Below are positions 1 to 8,347 of a stretch of DNA of 64,000 bases, piece by piece. Where the stretch lies: positions 1 through 64,000 of the forward strand of contig JAFQEO010000023.1 in assembly GCA_017399005.1 (NCBI GenBank), given 5' to 3'. The notes under the pieces were generated by a model. The model was not told where the DNA came from and searched no databases. It saw only the letters and a list, made by a program, of their open reading frames with translations. The translations under genes and the position numbers were made by a program. Numbering within the stretch: the stretch's first letter is position 1; each line of letters begins with the position of its first letter. Source of the stretch: Peptococcaceae bacterium (lineage in GTDB: Bacteria; Bacillota; Peptococcia; Peptococcales; Peptococcaceae).

Positions 1-1287
1 ATAGCGTTTTCCGTCAGCGGTTTCCACATAAATATACGGCAGAGTTCGCGGATCCAGACAGATGCTGGCTGAGCCCCACGGAGTGGAGTAGCGGCCTTTC
101 TGCACGGTTTCCATACCGGTACCGGCCGTACGGCGAAGTTCCGGTTTTTCATTTACATATTCAATGCAGGTGATATCCTCCAGCAGAATTTCATATTCAA
201 CGCCGGTATGAATAGAAACAATGGCGGATTCGGTAATTTCCAGCCGCACTGGAGTGGTTTCCAGATTATCCATCCATACGCCTAAAAACGGCATAGCCAG
301 AAGCAGCAGGGCTGTGATACCCATAAACAGCTGACCGCTTCGTTTTGCCATGTTTACGGTGGTATTCATACCCACCCGGTTATTTACAATCAGTCGGGTA
401 TCGTTCGGGTCATAATAAAAAATGCCCCAGATCCATTTATCGTCATCATCTACATAAAAACCGGTACCGCTTTGTGCGGTCAGTGTTTCCTGCAGTTTAC
501 GCAGTTTCAGTTCCAGATAAATGGAGGTTATAACCAGAATGAGACTAAGTGCAAGAATTGCGGCCAGTGTCAGTGATGCGCTGGAACTGCTGAGCCAGAC
601 AAGCAGGTTCAGTGCGGCTATAAACCAGGCACTAATCAGCCACATTCTGCCCCAGTGATGGCGACGGATACGAGTCAGAGCCTCGGTGAGTACAAGGTTA
701 TCGTCAACCACTTCTGATTTATTGCGGTAAAGGCAGCGGTAGCAGAACCAGAAGAACACAATCATCAAGGCATCCGACAGATATACAATGGCAATATCGG
801 TATCTGTCAGCAGCGGAATAAGAGAGATAAGTGCAGGGAGCAGAAACCAGTAAGGCGACAGCCAGCGGGTTTCAACTGATGCGGCCCGCAAATCCACCGT
901 CTGTATTGGAGTGGAATTCTGTTTCCAGCCGCGGGCTACTTTCAGCTGTTTCAGCTTCCGGTTGCACTGGATATATGGGATATACGGCAGTACACAGCCG
1001 CACAGCAGCCAGATCATCCAAATGGTCATAACCATACCGGCTGTTGCAGGAATGAAAATGCAGGGAATGGCAGAGATAAACAGCCCGACACATACATAGA
1101 GCAGATGCTTTTTGAAAACAGCGAGAATCTGCTGCACTTCTTCATCATCTCTGGCCTCCTGCGGGAAGGTAACGCCGACGGCTATGTTTTTCTTGAATTT
1201 TGCCTCGTTTTTGAGCAACACATAAAACAGTGCAGGCATCCAGATTACACAGCCCCATAAAATCAGATTCATTGTGGAAATGTTCAT
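1..1287 (-). CDS. DUF5808/DUF1648-type membrane protein (3' part cut by window edge)
   Basis: The reading frame is open from an ATG at 1287 to the left edge (429 codons, no stop), so the C-terminus lies outside. The protein is multi-pass: hydrophobic segments follow the start, lie around residues 55-95, around 145-180 and 205-250, and again near residues 335-355. A segment with DDDDKWIWGIFYYDPND, followed by VNNRVGMNTTVNMA, matches the DUF5808 signature, in which the protein carries a short cytoplasmic motif after the membrane helices. Its start overlaps the stop of the upstream GntR regulator by ATGA, so the two are translationally coupled. GntR (YtrA type) plus DUF1648/DUF5808 membrane protein is a recurrent pair in Bacillota. 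The biochemical function is unknown. The family call comes from motif recognition only. Confidence 0.75.
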   Translation of the reverse strand, partial: MNISTMNLILWGCVIWMPALFYVLLKNEAKFKKNIAVGVTFPQEARDDEEVQQILAVFKKHLLYVCVGLFISAIPCIFIPATAGMVMTIWMIWLLCGCVLPYIPYIQCNRKLKQLKVARGWKQNSTPIQTVDLRAASVETRWLSPYWFLLPALISLIPLLTDTDIAIVYLSDALMIVFFWFCYRCLYRNKSEVVDDNLVLTEALTRIRRHHWGRMWLISAWFIAALNLLVWLSSSSASLTLAAILALSLILVITSIYLELKLRKLQETLTAQSGTGFYVDDDDKWIWGIFYYDPNDTRLIVNNRVGMNTTVNMAKRSGQLFMGITALLLLAMPFLGVWMDNLETTPVRLEITESAIVSIHTGVEYEILLEDITCIEYVNEKPELRRTAGTGMETVQKGRYSTPWGSASICLDPRTLPYIYVETADGKRY

Positions 1288-1655
1288 GCTTCTCCCTCCT
1301 CATATAATGTACGGCATAGTTTCAGGGTATCTTCTATGGTCATACCGGCCAGTCGCAGTTCGCTGAGCCGCAGTTTTAAGCCTTCAATGGTTTCCGGGCG
1401 GGGACCGGTCTGTTTTTCCGGGTGCTTAACCACAGCACCGGCACGGCGGTCGGTCTGGATATAGCCCTCCTGTTTTAAAAGCTGATACGCTTTGCTAACG
1501 GTCATCATATTGATGCCGCATTCTTCAGAAAGTGCCCGGACGGTGGGAAGTTTTTCACCGGCAGCCAGTTTCCCCTCGGCGATGCCCATTACAATCTGGT
1601 TCCGAATCTGTATGTAAATTGGAATATCGGAACTGAAATCCAGATGCAGCAGCAT
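1284..1655 (-). CDS. GntR-family (YtrA subfamily) transcriptional regulator
   Basis: A 123-residue protein with an N-terminal winged helix-turn-helix (IPIYIQIRNQI, then LPTVRALSE and a recognition helix around MMTVSKAYQLL) and a short C-terminal helical tail ending at EEGEA. This is the compact YtrA layout, which lacks a large ligand domain. I chose the ATG at 1655 over one at 1673 because AAAGG sits about 10 bases upstream of 1655, while the earlier ATG has no ribosome site. The stop overlaps the start of the membrane protein at 1287. It probably represses its own operon: its promoter region carries two tandem 9-bp repeats between -35 and -10. The ligand is not predictable. Confidence 0.85.
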   Translation of the reverse strand: MLLHLDFSSDIPIYIQIRNQIVMGIAEGKLAAGEKLPTVRALSEECGINMMTVSKAYQLLKQEGYIQTDRRAGAVVKHPEKQTGPRPETIEGLKLRLSELRLAGMTIEDTLKLCRTLYEEGEA

Positions 1656-1691
1656 AATGACACATCCTTTCATGTATTATTTGTATTATAA

Positions 1692-1720
1692 AGTGTAATG
1701 CAAATAATGCAAAATGTCAA
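1692..1720 (-). promoter_or_regulatory. Promoter of the GntR operon with tandem 9-bp repeats in the spacer
   Basis: On the minus strand TTGACA (1720-1715) and TACACT (1697-1692) are separated by 17 bp. The spacer is filled almost exactly by two perfect tandem copies of TAATGCAAA (plus strand 1696-1704 and 1705-1713). A repeat inside the RNA polymerase contact region is a natural operator for the GntR protein encoded just downstream. That link is an inference. Confidence 0.6.
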
Positions 1721-1735
1721 CAGGAAATTTATTCG

Positions 1736-1763
1736 TTGCATTCTGCAGGAACTGCAATATAAT
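1736..1763 (+). promoter_or_regulatory. Sigma-A type promoter for the GNAT gene
   Basis: TTGCAT (1736-1741) and a perfect TATAAT (1758-1763) are separated by 16 bp, about 40 bases upstream of the acetyltransferase start. It diverges from the GntR operon promoter 16 bp away. Confidence 0.6.
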
Positions 1764-1804
1764 ATACATTACGAAGATTATGTATAGAGAAAAGAGTGAG
1801 ATAT

Positions 1805-2272
1805 ATGATTGAAATGGAAGGGCTGCAGGATGATGAGATTAAGCTGACGCTGGCAAAAATGCTGCCGAAAGGGCATCCGGATATGGGCGATATGCCGATT
1901 CTGTTTTTTAATATCCGTCTGCTGGATGGAACCCGCATCGGCCAGTGTGATTTGCGCGTGGGCGACAGCCGTCATACAGAAGTACTGGGGCATATCGGCT
2001 ACGGTATTTACGAGGCTTATCGCGGCCATCACTATGCGGCAAAAGCCTGTCGTCTGCTGATGAAATATGCGAAAAAAGCGCATATGCCGCATGTGGACAT
2101 CACCTGCAACACAGATAATCAGGCATCTATCCGTACCTGTGAACTGCTGAATGCACAGCTTTTAGGTACAGTGGAAGTGCCGTCGGATAATATAGATTAT
2201 CAGAACGGAAGCCGTATCAAGTATCGTTACCGGATTATTCTGGAGGACGGCAGCGATACTGCATTATCGTGA
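1805..2272 (+). CDS. GNAT-family N-acetyltransferase
   Basis: A 155-residue protein with the GNAT fold pattern: a beta strand (LGHIGYGIYEAYRGHHYA) leading into an acetyl-CoA binding turn and helix, then a C-terminal part with ITCNTDNQASIRTCELLNA, the usual NxxSxxxxE/C-type helix that packs on the cofactor. It resembles the RimJ/RimL-like subgroup that acetylates amino termini or small amines. No substrate can be named. The ATG at 1805 is used. A GTG at 1796 in the same frame is possible, and neither has a strong ribosome site. It is transcribed alone from its own promoter, away from the GntR operon. Confidence 0.8.
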   Translation: MIEMEGLQDDEIKLTLAKMLPKGHPDMGDMPILFFNIRLLDGTRIGQCDLRVGDSRHTEVLGHIGYGIYEAYRGHHYAAKACRLLMKYAKKAHMPHVDITCNTDNQASIRTCELLNAQLLGTVEVPSDNIDYQNGSRIKYRYRIILEDGSDTALS

Positions 2273-2334
2273 TAATCCTGTCACCAGCCGGGAGGTCTCT
2301 GTCATACACTATCAATGACAGGGGGGGGAACGGG

Positions 2335-2505
2335 ATGGATTATTTTCAGGAGCGTTATGAAATTGTGGAGGGGAAAATCCACGATTTGCAGGAGCAGCGA
2401 AAAGTTCTGGTGGATTTAGTGCTGGAACTGTTCCGACAGGTGGAGGATCTGGAGAAACGCTTAGATGAATTATATCGAAGCTGTGAGGCGGAATGCTGGT
2501 TCTGA
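2335..2505 (+). CDS. Small coiled-coil protein of unknown function
   Basis: A 56-residue, highly charged, helical protein (MDYFQERYEIVEGKIHDL...) with a heptad-like pattern of leucines and valines through most of its length and a short Cys/Trp-containing end. I do not recognise the family. A strong GGGGGGG ribosome site lies at about 2321-2328, seven bases before the ATG at 2335. That is why I reject an upstream in-frame start at 2269. It begins 62 bases after the acetyltransferase and may share its transcript. A giant hairpin follows its stop codon. Confidence 0.55.
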   Translation: MDYFQERYEIVEGKIHDLQEQRKVLVDLVLELFRQVEDLEKRLDELYRSCEAECWF

Positions 2506-2538
2506 AGCCAAAATTTAATAGAGAATATAAAAACGGAC

Positions 2539-2695
2539 AAAAAAGCTGACTGTTGATTTCTGCGTGTCGAGATTGAAATGAACAGCTGTTCTGATTCGTC
2601 TCAGGAGCGGTGGACGAAGTCCATACCGCGAGAGACGAGTTAGCGCAGCTGTCCATTTCACGAGGGTGGCAGAAATGCAACAGTCAGCTTTTTAT
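2539..2695. repeat. Giant imperfect palindrome E1 between converging genes
   Basis: A perfect 15-bp inverted repeat (AAAAGCTGACTGTTG at 2541-2555 and its complement at 2678-2692) extends inward with one bulged base to 2563/2670. A second arm pair follows (GAAATGAACAGCTG at 2575-2588 with 2646-2659), and the apex is GCGGT-GGAC-GAA-GTCC-AT-ACCGC. Nearly the whole 157 bp can fold into one hairpin. T-rich tracts follow the stem on both strands, so a two-way terminator is one reading. A non-autonomous mobile element or structured RNA is another. No target duplication was identified. Confidence 0.7.
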
Positions 2696-2734
2696 ATTCA
2701 AGTATCTATTAGAGTATTCACTTGTAATTGGTTA

Positions 2735-3418
2735 TTACATCCCGATAAAACCTTTTACCAGAAACCAGATTGCCGGTACCAGTAAAGAAGGCAGCATATT
2801 TAATGTTTTACAGTCTTTCAACCCTAGAATGCCAATGCCGGAGCTGGCAATCAGAATACCGCCGATGATGGAGATTTCGGTTAAAAGTTCAGCAGAAAGC
2901 AGCGGTGCCAGAAATCCTGCGCCCAGATAAATACTGCCCTGCCATAAAAACAGCACGATGGCAGATAAGGCAATACCGATGCCGTAAGTGGATGCGAGAA
3001 CCATAGAAGTGACAAAATCCAGTGTGGCATTGGTCAGCAGATAGGTATGGTCATTGTATAGGGCGCTTTGAATCGGGCCCAGAATAGAAAGTGTACCGAT
3101 ACAGAACAGCAGGACTGCCGTGGAAAGTCCCTGCGCCAGCTGCGAGGTGCCGAATTTTCCAGCCAGGCTCTGGAAACGACCGTCTAAATCCAGAATGGTG
3201 CCAAGTAAACTGCCGGCTGCCAGACTGACAATAAACAGTACAGGATACTGGCTGTTCGGCATGTTGCTCACAATGGCATTGATACCCAGTGCGGTAGCCG
3301 CCAGCCCCATAGCAGTGAAAAGGGCACCGGAATATTCTTCTTTGATTCCTTTCCGGACAACACTGCCGATGGTGCTGCCGATGAGAATGGTACATACATT
3401 GACAATAGTTCCTAACAT
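2735..3418 (-). CDS. DUF554 family membrane protein (YdfK-like)
   Basis: A 227-residue multi-pass membrane protein starting MLGTIVNVCTILIGS. It has about seven hydrophobic helices, glycine- and serine-rich, and the family's conserved GSTIG and GIGIALSA segments. DUF554 proteins are found widely in Bacillota and act in the cytoplasmic membrane as possible transporters, but no substrate has been established to my knowledge. The length is normal for the family. The gene is monocistronic and converges on the small coiled-coil gene, with hairpin E1 between them. The ribosome site AAAGGAG lies just upstream of the ATG. Confidence 0.85.
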   Translation of the reverse strand: MLGTIVNVCTILIGSTIGSVVRKGIKEEYSGALFTAMGLAATALGINAIVSNMPNSQYPVLFIVSLAAGSLLGTILDLDGRFQSLAGKFGTSQLAQGLSTAVLLFCIGTLSILGPIQSALYNDHTYLLTNATLDFVTSMVLASTYGIGIALSAIVLFLWQGSIYLGAGFLAPLLSAELLTEISIIGGILIASSGIGILGLKDCKTLNMLPSLLVPAIWFLVKGFIGM

Positions 3419-3611
3419 GATGACAGACTCCTTTGTGTTTTACCGATTATAATTTGCATAACAAATATTATAGCAAATTCCCGAAGCGATGCGCAACATT
3501 TTGCGCCGGTTAAGGCTATACAGAAATTTTGACGCGTGATAAAATAAAAGGCAAAGATTTTTCAGGAAACCGTATCGGGAAACATCAGTTCAGGATAAGG
3601 AACGAAACAGG

Positions 3612-4940
3612 ATGACATACGAGGAAACATTGAATTATATAAATCAGTTAAACAGTAGGGGAATTGCTCTGGGCTTAGAACGCATTACCGCTTTACTGGA
3701 GCGGCTCGGCAATCCGCAGAATCATCTGCGGTGTATTCATGTGGCCGGCACCAATGGAAAGGGGTCGGTCTGTGCTTTTTTAGACAGCACACTTCAGAAG
3801 GCTGGATTACGTACAGGCCGGTATGTTTCTCCAACACTGTATGACTATCGGGAACGGATTCAGATAAACGGAAACTGGATTGAGGAACAGGCGCTGGCGG
3901 AGCTTCTTACAACCGTAAAAAATGCCTGTGACAGGATGACGGAAGAACATCAGGAACATCCAACTGTATTTGAAGTGGAAACAGCTGCGGCCTTTTTATA
4001 TTTTCAGCAGCAGAACTGTGATTATGTACTGCTGGAAGTAGGCATGGGTGGTCGTCTGGACTCCACCAATGTGATTGAAAAACCGGTTTTGTCAATTATT
4101 ACATCCATCAGTCTGGACCATACCGCTATGCTGGGAAATTCTCTGGAGGAAATTGCTGCCGAGAAGGGCGGCATTATTAAAACAGGATGCCCTGCTGTAC
4201 TGGCACCGCAACAGCCGGAAGTGATGAAGGTTCTGATGCAGCGATGTATGGAATGTGGTATAACACCGGCCGTAGCCGACGAAACACAGCTGCGGCAGAT
4301 TAACTGGAGTACAGAGGGGCAGTTGTTTGATTACAGGCAATGGCAGCATGTAACAATTAATCTTCTGGGTGATTATCAATGCACCAATGCCATGATTGCA
4401 CTGGAAGCACTGCAGATATTACAGAAAAACGAAGCGGTGTTGACGGATGAGGTGATTCGTGCAGGGTTGGCAGAGGCTCGATGGCCCGGCCGTTTTGAAG
4501 TGATTCATCAGAAGCCGCTGGTAATTGTGGACGGCGCTCATAATCCAGCCGGGGCACAGGCTTTGGCCGATACGCTGCAGAAGCATTTTGCCGGAAGAAA
4601 GATTACCTTGCTGATGGGTGTTTTTAAAGATAAAGACTATACAGAAATTGCCCGTATCATGAGTGCATGCAGTGATTCCATCTGCTGTTTTGCGCCGCAG
4701 ATGGAACGGGGGCTGGATGCGGACAATCTGGCTGAGGCTGTGCGGCCGTTTTACCGGCAGGTAATGATTGCAGAAACTGCGGAAAAGGCAGTAGAGCAGG
4801 TATTTGCGATGTATAGCAGGAATGAAGATAAGGAGGAAAGAATTTTTGTTTCTTTTGGTTCCTTATCGACAATTTGTGATATAGAACAGGCCGTTAAAAA
4901 GATGCGTTCGCACAAGGAGGGGCAGCATGGACTGGAATAA
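3612..4940 (+). CDS. folC: Bifunctional folylpolyglutamate synthase/dihydrofolate synthase
   Basis: A 442-residue Mur-ligase-type enzyme that adds glutamate to dihydropteroate and to folates in the cytoplasm. The ATP-binding loop is GTNGKGS near residue 46. The downstream block EVGMGGRLDSTNV and the C-terminal IVDGAHNP near residue 300 are the classic FolC signatures. The length is typical. It is the first gene of a folate cluster with the HD hydrolase, folP and folB-folK, and it overlaps the next gene by 14 bases. The start follows a 190-base gap from the divergent DUF554 gene. Confidence 0.95.
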   Translation: MTYEETLNYINQLNSRGIALGLERITALLERLGNPQNHLRCIHVAGTNGKGSVCAFLDSTLQKAGLRTGRYVSPTLYDYRERIQINGNWIEEQALAELLTTVKNACDRMTEEHQEHPTVFEVETAAAFLYFQQQNCDYVLLEVGMGGRLDSTNVIEKPVLSIITSISLDHTAMLGNSLEEIAAEKGGIIKTGCPAVLAPQQPEVMKVLMQRCMECGITPAVADETQLRQINWSTEGQLFDYRQWQHVTINLLGDYQCTNAMIALEALQILQKNEAVLTDEVIRAGLAEARWPGRFEVIHQKPLVIVDGAHNPAGAQALADTLQKHFAGRKITLLMGVFKDKDYTEIARIMSACSDSICCFAPQMERGLDADNLAEAVRPFYRQVMIAETAEKAVEQVFAMYSRNEDKEERIFVSFGSLSTICDIEQAVKKMRSHKEGQHGLE

Positions 4941-5427
4941 GGATAATATGGAGCGAATCGATGCAATTTTGCAGGATTCCCGGTTTCAGTACGGGCTGCA
5001 GCGCATCGTGGAACTGGAAAAAGAGCGGATTTTCTGCTGCCATCGCCTGGAGCATCTTCTGGATGTGGCACGGATTGCCTGGATTATGGTACTGGAGCAG
5101 CAGCTTCCGCTGGAAAAAGAGATTGTATATGGTGCCGCACTTTTGCACGATTTAGGCCGCTACCGGCAGTATGAGGAAAACATTCCGCATCATCAGGCCA
5201 GTGCGGAACTGGCAAAGGCGATTCTGCCTGATGCCGGTTATACGGTGGAAGAAGTAGATGCCATTGCAGATGCCATCGGGCAGCACGGAGATCAAACTGC
5301 CAGTCAGAGTATTCTGGCACAGGTGCTGTACCGTGCCGATAAACTGAGCCGCAGCTGTTTTCAGTGTGCAGCACAGGCAGAATGTAAATGGAGTGAGGAA
5401 AAACGCAATCAGACCATACGGTATTGA
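4927..5427 (+). CDS. HD-domain phosphohydrolase in the folate operon
   Basis: A 166-residue HD-superfamily protein. The metal-binding pattern is visible as H (FCCHRLEH), the HD pair in AALLHDLGRYRQYE, and a later D in YRADKLSR. HD proteins of this size hydrolyse phosphate esters or nucleotides. The site AAGGAGG at 4915-4921 lies inside folC, so translation is coupled to it. Position between folC and folP suggests a role in pterin processing, for example a dephosphorylation step, but that is inference from context. Uncharacterised HD proteins are also common elsewhere. Confidence 0.8.
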   Translation: MDWNKDNMERIDAILQDSRFQYGLQRIVELEKERIFCCHRLEHLLDVARIAWIMVLEQQLPLEKEIVYGAALLHDLGRYRQYEENIPHHQASAELAKAILPDAGYTVEEVDAIADAIGQHGDQTASQSILAQVLYRADKLSRSCFQCAAQAECKWSEEKRNQTIRY

Positions 5428-5479
5428 TTGATTTGAGAAAATATACGGTTTTGTTTACTGTTTCAGAGGAGTGGAAATC

Positions 5480-6304
5480 ATGCAGCAGATGATGAAAATT
5501 GGCAACAGGGTTTTTGATTTGCACCATCATACCTATGTGATGGCGATTCTGAATGTGACACCGGATTCCTTTTCTGATGGCGGGAGCTATCGGGGAATGG
5601 ACGATGTGCTGAAAAAAGTGGAACAGATGATTGCGGAAGGGGCAGATATTATTGATGTAGGCGGAGAATCTACACGGCCCGGGCATACGGTAATCAGCGA
5701 TGCGGAAGAAATCAGCCGTGTGGCACCGGCAATAGAAGCCATTACCAGACGCTTTGATGTTCCGGTATCCATCGATACCTATAAAGCTTCTGTGGCACAG
5801 GCTGCGCTGCAGAGCGGAGCCCATATGGTTAATGATATCTGGGGGCTGCAGCATGATACCGCCATGGCAGAAGTGGTTGCCGATGCCGGGGCCGTGTGCT
5901 GCCTGATGCACAACAAAACAGATAAACAGTATCAGGATTTTCTGCCGGAATGTCTGAAAACACTGCAGGAAAGTGTAAATCTGGCATTACAGGCCGGAAT
6001 CGCAAAAGAACGGATTATGCTGGACCCGGGTGTGGGCTTTGCCAAAACCTACGAGCAGAATCTGTATGTGATGAACCATCTGGAACGCTTTAATGAACTG
6101 GGCTATCCGATGCTGCTTGGCACTTCCCGCAAATCAATGATTGGGCTGGCATTGGATTTACCGGTAAATCAGAGGCTGGAGGGCACATTGGTGACAACGG
6201 TTCTGGCGGTACAGGCCGGATGGAATTTTGTGCGTGTGCATGATGTGAAGGAAAATGTACGTGCCATCCGAATGATGGAGACGATAAAATATTGCAGTTT
6301 ATAA
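5480..6304 (+). CDS. folP: Dihydropteroate synthase
   Basis: A 274-residue TIM-barrel enzyme that joins 6-hydroxymethyl-7,8-dihydropterin diphosphate to p-aminobenzoate, the target of sulfonamides. Visible signatures are ILNVTPDSFSDGG near the start, DVGGESTRPG, the later LDPGVGFAKT and GTSRKSMIG blocks, and a VRVHDV end. The ATG at 5480 is chosen because AGAGGAG lies eight bases upstream. A GTG at 5471 would overlap that site. The gene follows the HD hydrolase by 52 bases and precedes the folB-folK fusion. Confidence 0.96.
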   Translation: MQQMMKIGNRVFDLHHHTYVMAILNVTPDSFSDGGSYRGMDDVLKKVEQMIAEGADIIDVGGESTRPGHTVISDAEEISRVAPAIEAITRRFDVPVSIDTYKASVAQAALQSGAHMVNDIWGLQHDTAMAEVVADAGAVCCLMHNKTDKQYQDFLPECLKTLQESVNLALQAGIAKERIMLDPGVGFAKTYEQNLYVMNHLERFNELGYPMLLGTSRKSMIGLALDLPVNQRLEGTLVTTVLAVQAGWNFVRVHDVKENVRAIRMMETIKYCSL

Positions 6305-6321
6305 ATTAAGGGATGAAAACC

Positions 6322-7146
6322 ATGGATAAAATCTGTATTGAAAATCTGGAGATTTATGCCCGGCACGGGGTGTATCCGGAAGAAAACAAACTGGGGCAGA
6401 AATTTGTAATCTGCGCTCAGCTGTATGTAGATGCCGGCAAAGCGGCACGGCAGGATGATTTGAGCCTGTCGGTCAATTACGGCGAAGTCTGCTATTATAT
6501 CAAAGAACTGATGGAAAAGCACACGTTTCAGCTGATTGAAACCGTGGCCGATGTGCTGGCCAGAGAGATTCTGCTGAAATTCCCGCTGGTGCAGAAAATT
6601 GCACTGGAAGTGAAAAAGCCGAATGCACCGATTATGCTGCCGTTTGAATATGTGTCGGTGGCTGTGGAGCGGCAGTGGCACAATGTGTATGTGGGAATCG
6701 GCAGCAATATGGGCAACCGGGAAGCGTTAATCCGCAATGCTATGCTGTTGTTGAATGAACAGCGTGACTGCCGGATTGTGAAAGGTTCCAGCCTGTTTGT
6801 GACAGCGCCGTACGGTTATACCGATCAGCCTGAATTTTTAAACGGCTGTCTGCAGGTGAAAACGCTGCAGAATCCGCAGCAGTTTCTGGATACACTTCAT
6901 GCTATTGAACAGCGTCTGGGGCGGGAACGTACCATTCACTGGGGGCCTCGCACCATTGATCTGGATATTTTGCTGTATGACGATGAAGTTATCAGCACAG
7001 AAACCTTAACAGTGCCGCACATCGACATGCAGAACCGTTTGTTTGTACTGAAACCGCTGGACGAAATTGCCGGTTTTGTTCGCCATCCGCTGCTGGGCAA
7101 AACCATTCATCAGCTCTGCGAAGAACTGGAAAAAAATCAGAAATAA
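6322..7146 (+). CDS. Dihydroneopterin aldolase / HPPK fusion
   Basis: A 274-residue fusion. Residues 1-118 are dihydroneopterin aldolase (FolB), with the active-site segment ARHGVYPEE and a conserved Lys in ALEVKKPNAP. Residues about 123-274 are 6-hydroxymethyl-dihydropterin pyrophosphokinase (FolK), starting VYVGIGSNMGNRE and with the diagnostic WGPRTIDLDILLYDD and PHIDMQNRLFVL. The fused enzyme makes two successive steps leading to the FolP substrate. The start at 6322 has AAGGG nine bases upstream, and the ATG at 6313 does not. It is the last gene of the operon, followed by a two-way terminator. Confidence 0.95.
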   Translation: MDKICIENLEIYARHGVYPEENKLGQKFVICAQLYVDAGKAARQDDLSLSVNYGEVCYYIKELMEKHTFQLIETVADVLAREILLKFPLVQKIALEVKKPNAPIMLPFEYVSVAVERQWHNVYVGIGSNMGNREALIRNAMLLLNEQRDCRIVKGSSLFVTAPYGYTDQPEFLNGCLQVKTLQNPQQFLDTLHAIEQRLGRERTIHWGPRTIDLDILLYDDEVISTETLTVPHIDMQNRLFVLKPLDEIAGFVRHPLLGKTIHQLCEELEKNQK

Positions 7147-7160
7147 ACCGATAAATAATA

Positions 7161-7210
7161 AAAAAGCTGGAACAGAAGATACGAAATCTTTTGTCCCAGC
7201 TTTTGTTTTA
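7161..7210. terminator. Two-way intrinsic terminator
   Basis: AAAAGCTGG (7162-7170) pairs with CCAGCTTTT (7196-7204), with further pairing inside the loop and T tracts on both strands. It sits between the converging folate operon and the acyltransferase gene. Confidence 0.85.
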
Positions 7211-7217
7211 TAATGCG

Positions 7218-8246
7218 TTAACACAGATACTGTTTTACAATCGGGATTTTTTTCATAACAGCAACCGAAATCCAGCTTAGCAGAAACGCCAGCAGAGCTA
7301 CGCATGGCACAGCCAGTGCAGCCGGTGCAAAAAGCAATGCGTTGACACCGAAATGTTCCAGTACCGCCAGAATAAACGGATGAATCAGATAAATGCCCAG
7401 ACTGTAATCCACCAGATTACGAATCAGTTTCTGATGACCGGACAGCAGATTCGGAATCTCGTACTGATAAAACAGGAACACCGCAACGGAAAGACATACC
7501 GTGTTTAATGTAAACGGGTCATAATAGCCAAAGGCTGTGTTCAGTGCCAGTGCTTTGTGATGGCTGGCAAATACCGTGAAGGCAAGGCTGACAGCTCCGG
7601 CAAGATAGCAAAGCCAGCGTGTGGATTTTGCCAGCTCCGTTGTGCGGAAATAGTAACCCAGTACAAAATAGCCGGTGTAGCCCAGTGTGAACGAGAAAAA
7701 CATAAACTGGCGCATGGTTTTTGCCCATGTGAATGGCAGAACCGGCAGAATAACCGCAAAACAGAATGACAGCACCAGAAAATACTGCATCAGGGTGCGG
7801 TCTGCGGTAATTTTTTTGAGAAACGGAATAATCAGATACAGCCCCAGCAGCATATAGCAGTACCATAAATGATAGTGGCCGGTCTGGAACGCGGTGAGTA
7901 CCGCAGACCAGTCGATTTCATAACCGCGCAAAAGCGCCCAGAATACATTGCGCCATGTAGCATAGAAAAACGACCAGAAAATCAGAATAATCAGAATTTT
8001 TTTGCAGTAGCGGTGAAACAGTTTCGACAGCGGAATCTCTTTATGTGGGTCCAGCAGAAACATGCCGCTTATCATTACAAAAATGGATACCGCAGGCCGG
8101 GCGGCGCTGTCGTAGGCGTGAAAGGTGAACCATTCCGCTGAATCAACGGGCACAGATGCCCAGTATTGTGCCGCTACATGCAGCAGCACTACCATAAACG
8201 CTGCACTGATGCGCAGCAGATCTGCATAATGAGTACGTTGAGCCAT
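7218..8246 (-). CDS. Acyltransferase 3 family membrane protein
   Basis: A 342-residue integral membrane protein with about ten hydrophobic helices. The family's first motif is present: an N-terminal RTHYADLLRISAAFMVVLLHV, with the catalytic-type His after the first helix, followed by a second-helix region with FVMISGMFLL. Acyltransferase 3 proteins O-acetylate surface sugars or peptidoglycan-linked polymers. The sequence does not show which. The gene stands alone, downstream in orientation of CarD but separated from it by 342 bases that contain iteron-like element A. Confidence 0.85.
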   Translation of the reverse strand: MAQRTHYADLLRISAAFMVVLLHVAAQYWASVPVDSAEWFTFHAYDSAARPAVSIFVMISGMFLLDPHKEIPLSKLFHRYCKKILIILIFWSFFYATWRNVFWALLRGYEIDWSAVLTAFQTGHYHLWYCYMLLGLYLIIPFLKKITADRTLMQYFLVLSFCFAVILPVLPFTWAKTMRQFMFFSFTLGYTGYFVLGYYFRTTELAKSTRWLCYLAGAVSLAFTVFASHHKALALNTAFGYYDPFTLNTVCLSVAVFLFYQYEIPNLLSGHQKLIRNLVDYSLGIYLIHPFILAVLEHFGVNALLFAPAALAVPCVALLAFLLSWISVAVMKKIPIVKQYLC

Positions 8247-8347
8247 AAAAATCTCCTGTAATAAAAATGAATAACGAATCTCTTTTATTTTACACGAGAA
8301 TTGCAGTGGTGAAAAGTAGGAGATGAAAATGTTACCGGCTTATTTGA

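Noticed and set aside
5084-5911. A 275-codon minus-strand frame over the HD and folP genes
   Set aside because: It is antisense to two well-supported genes, with no recognisable motif.
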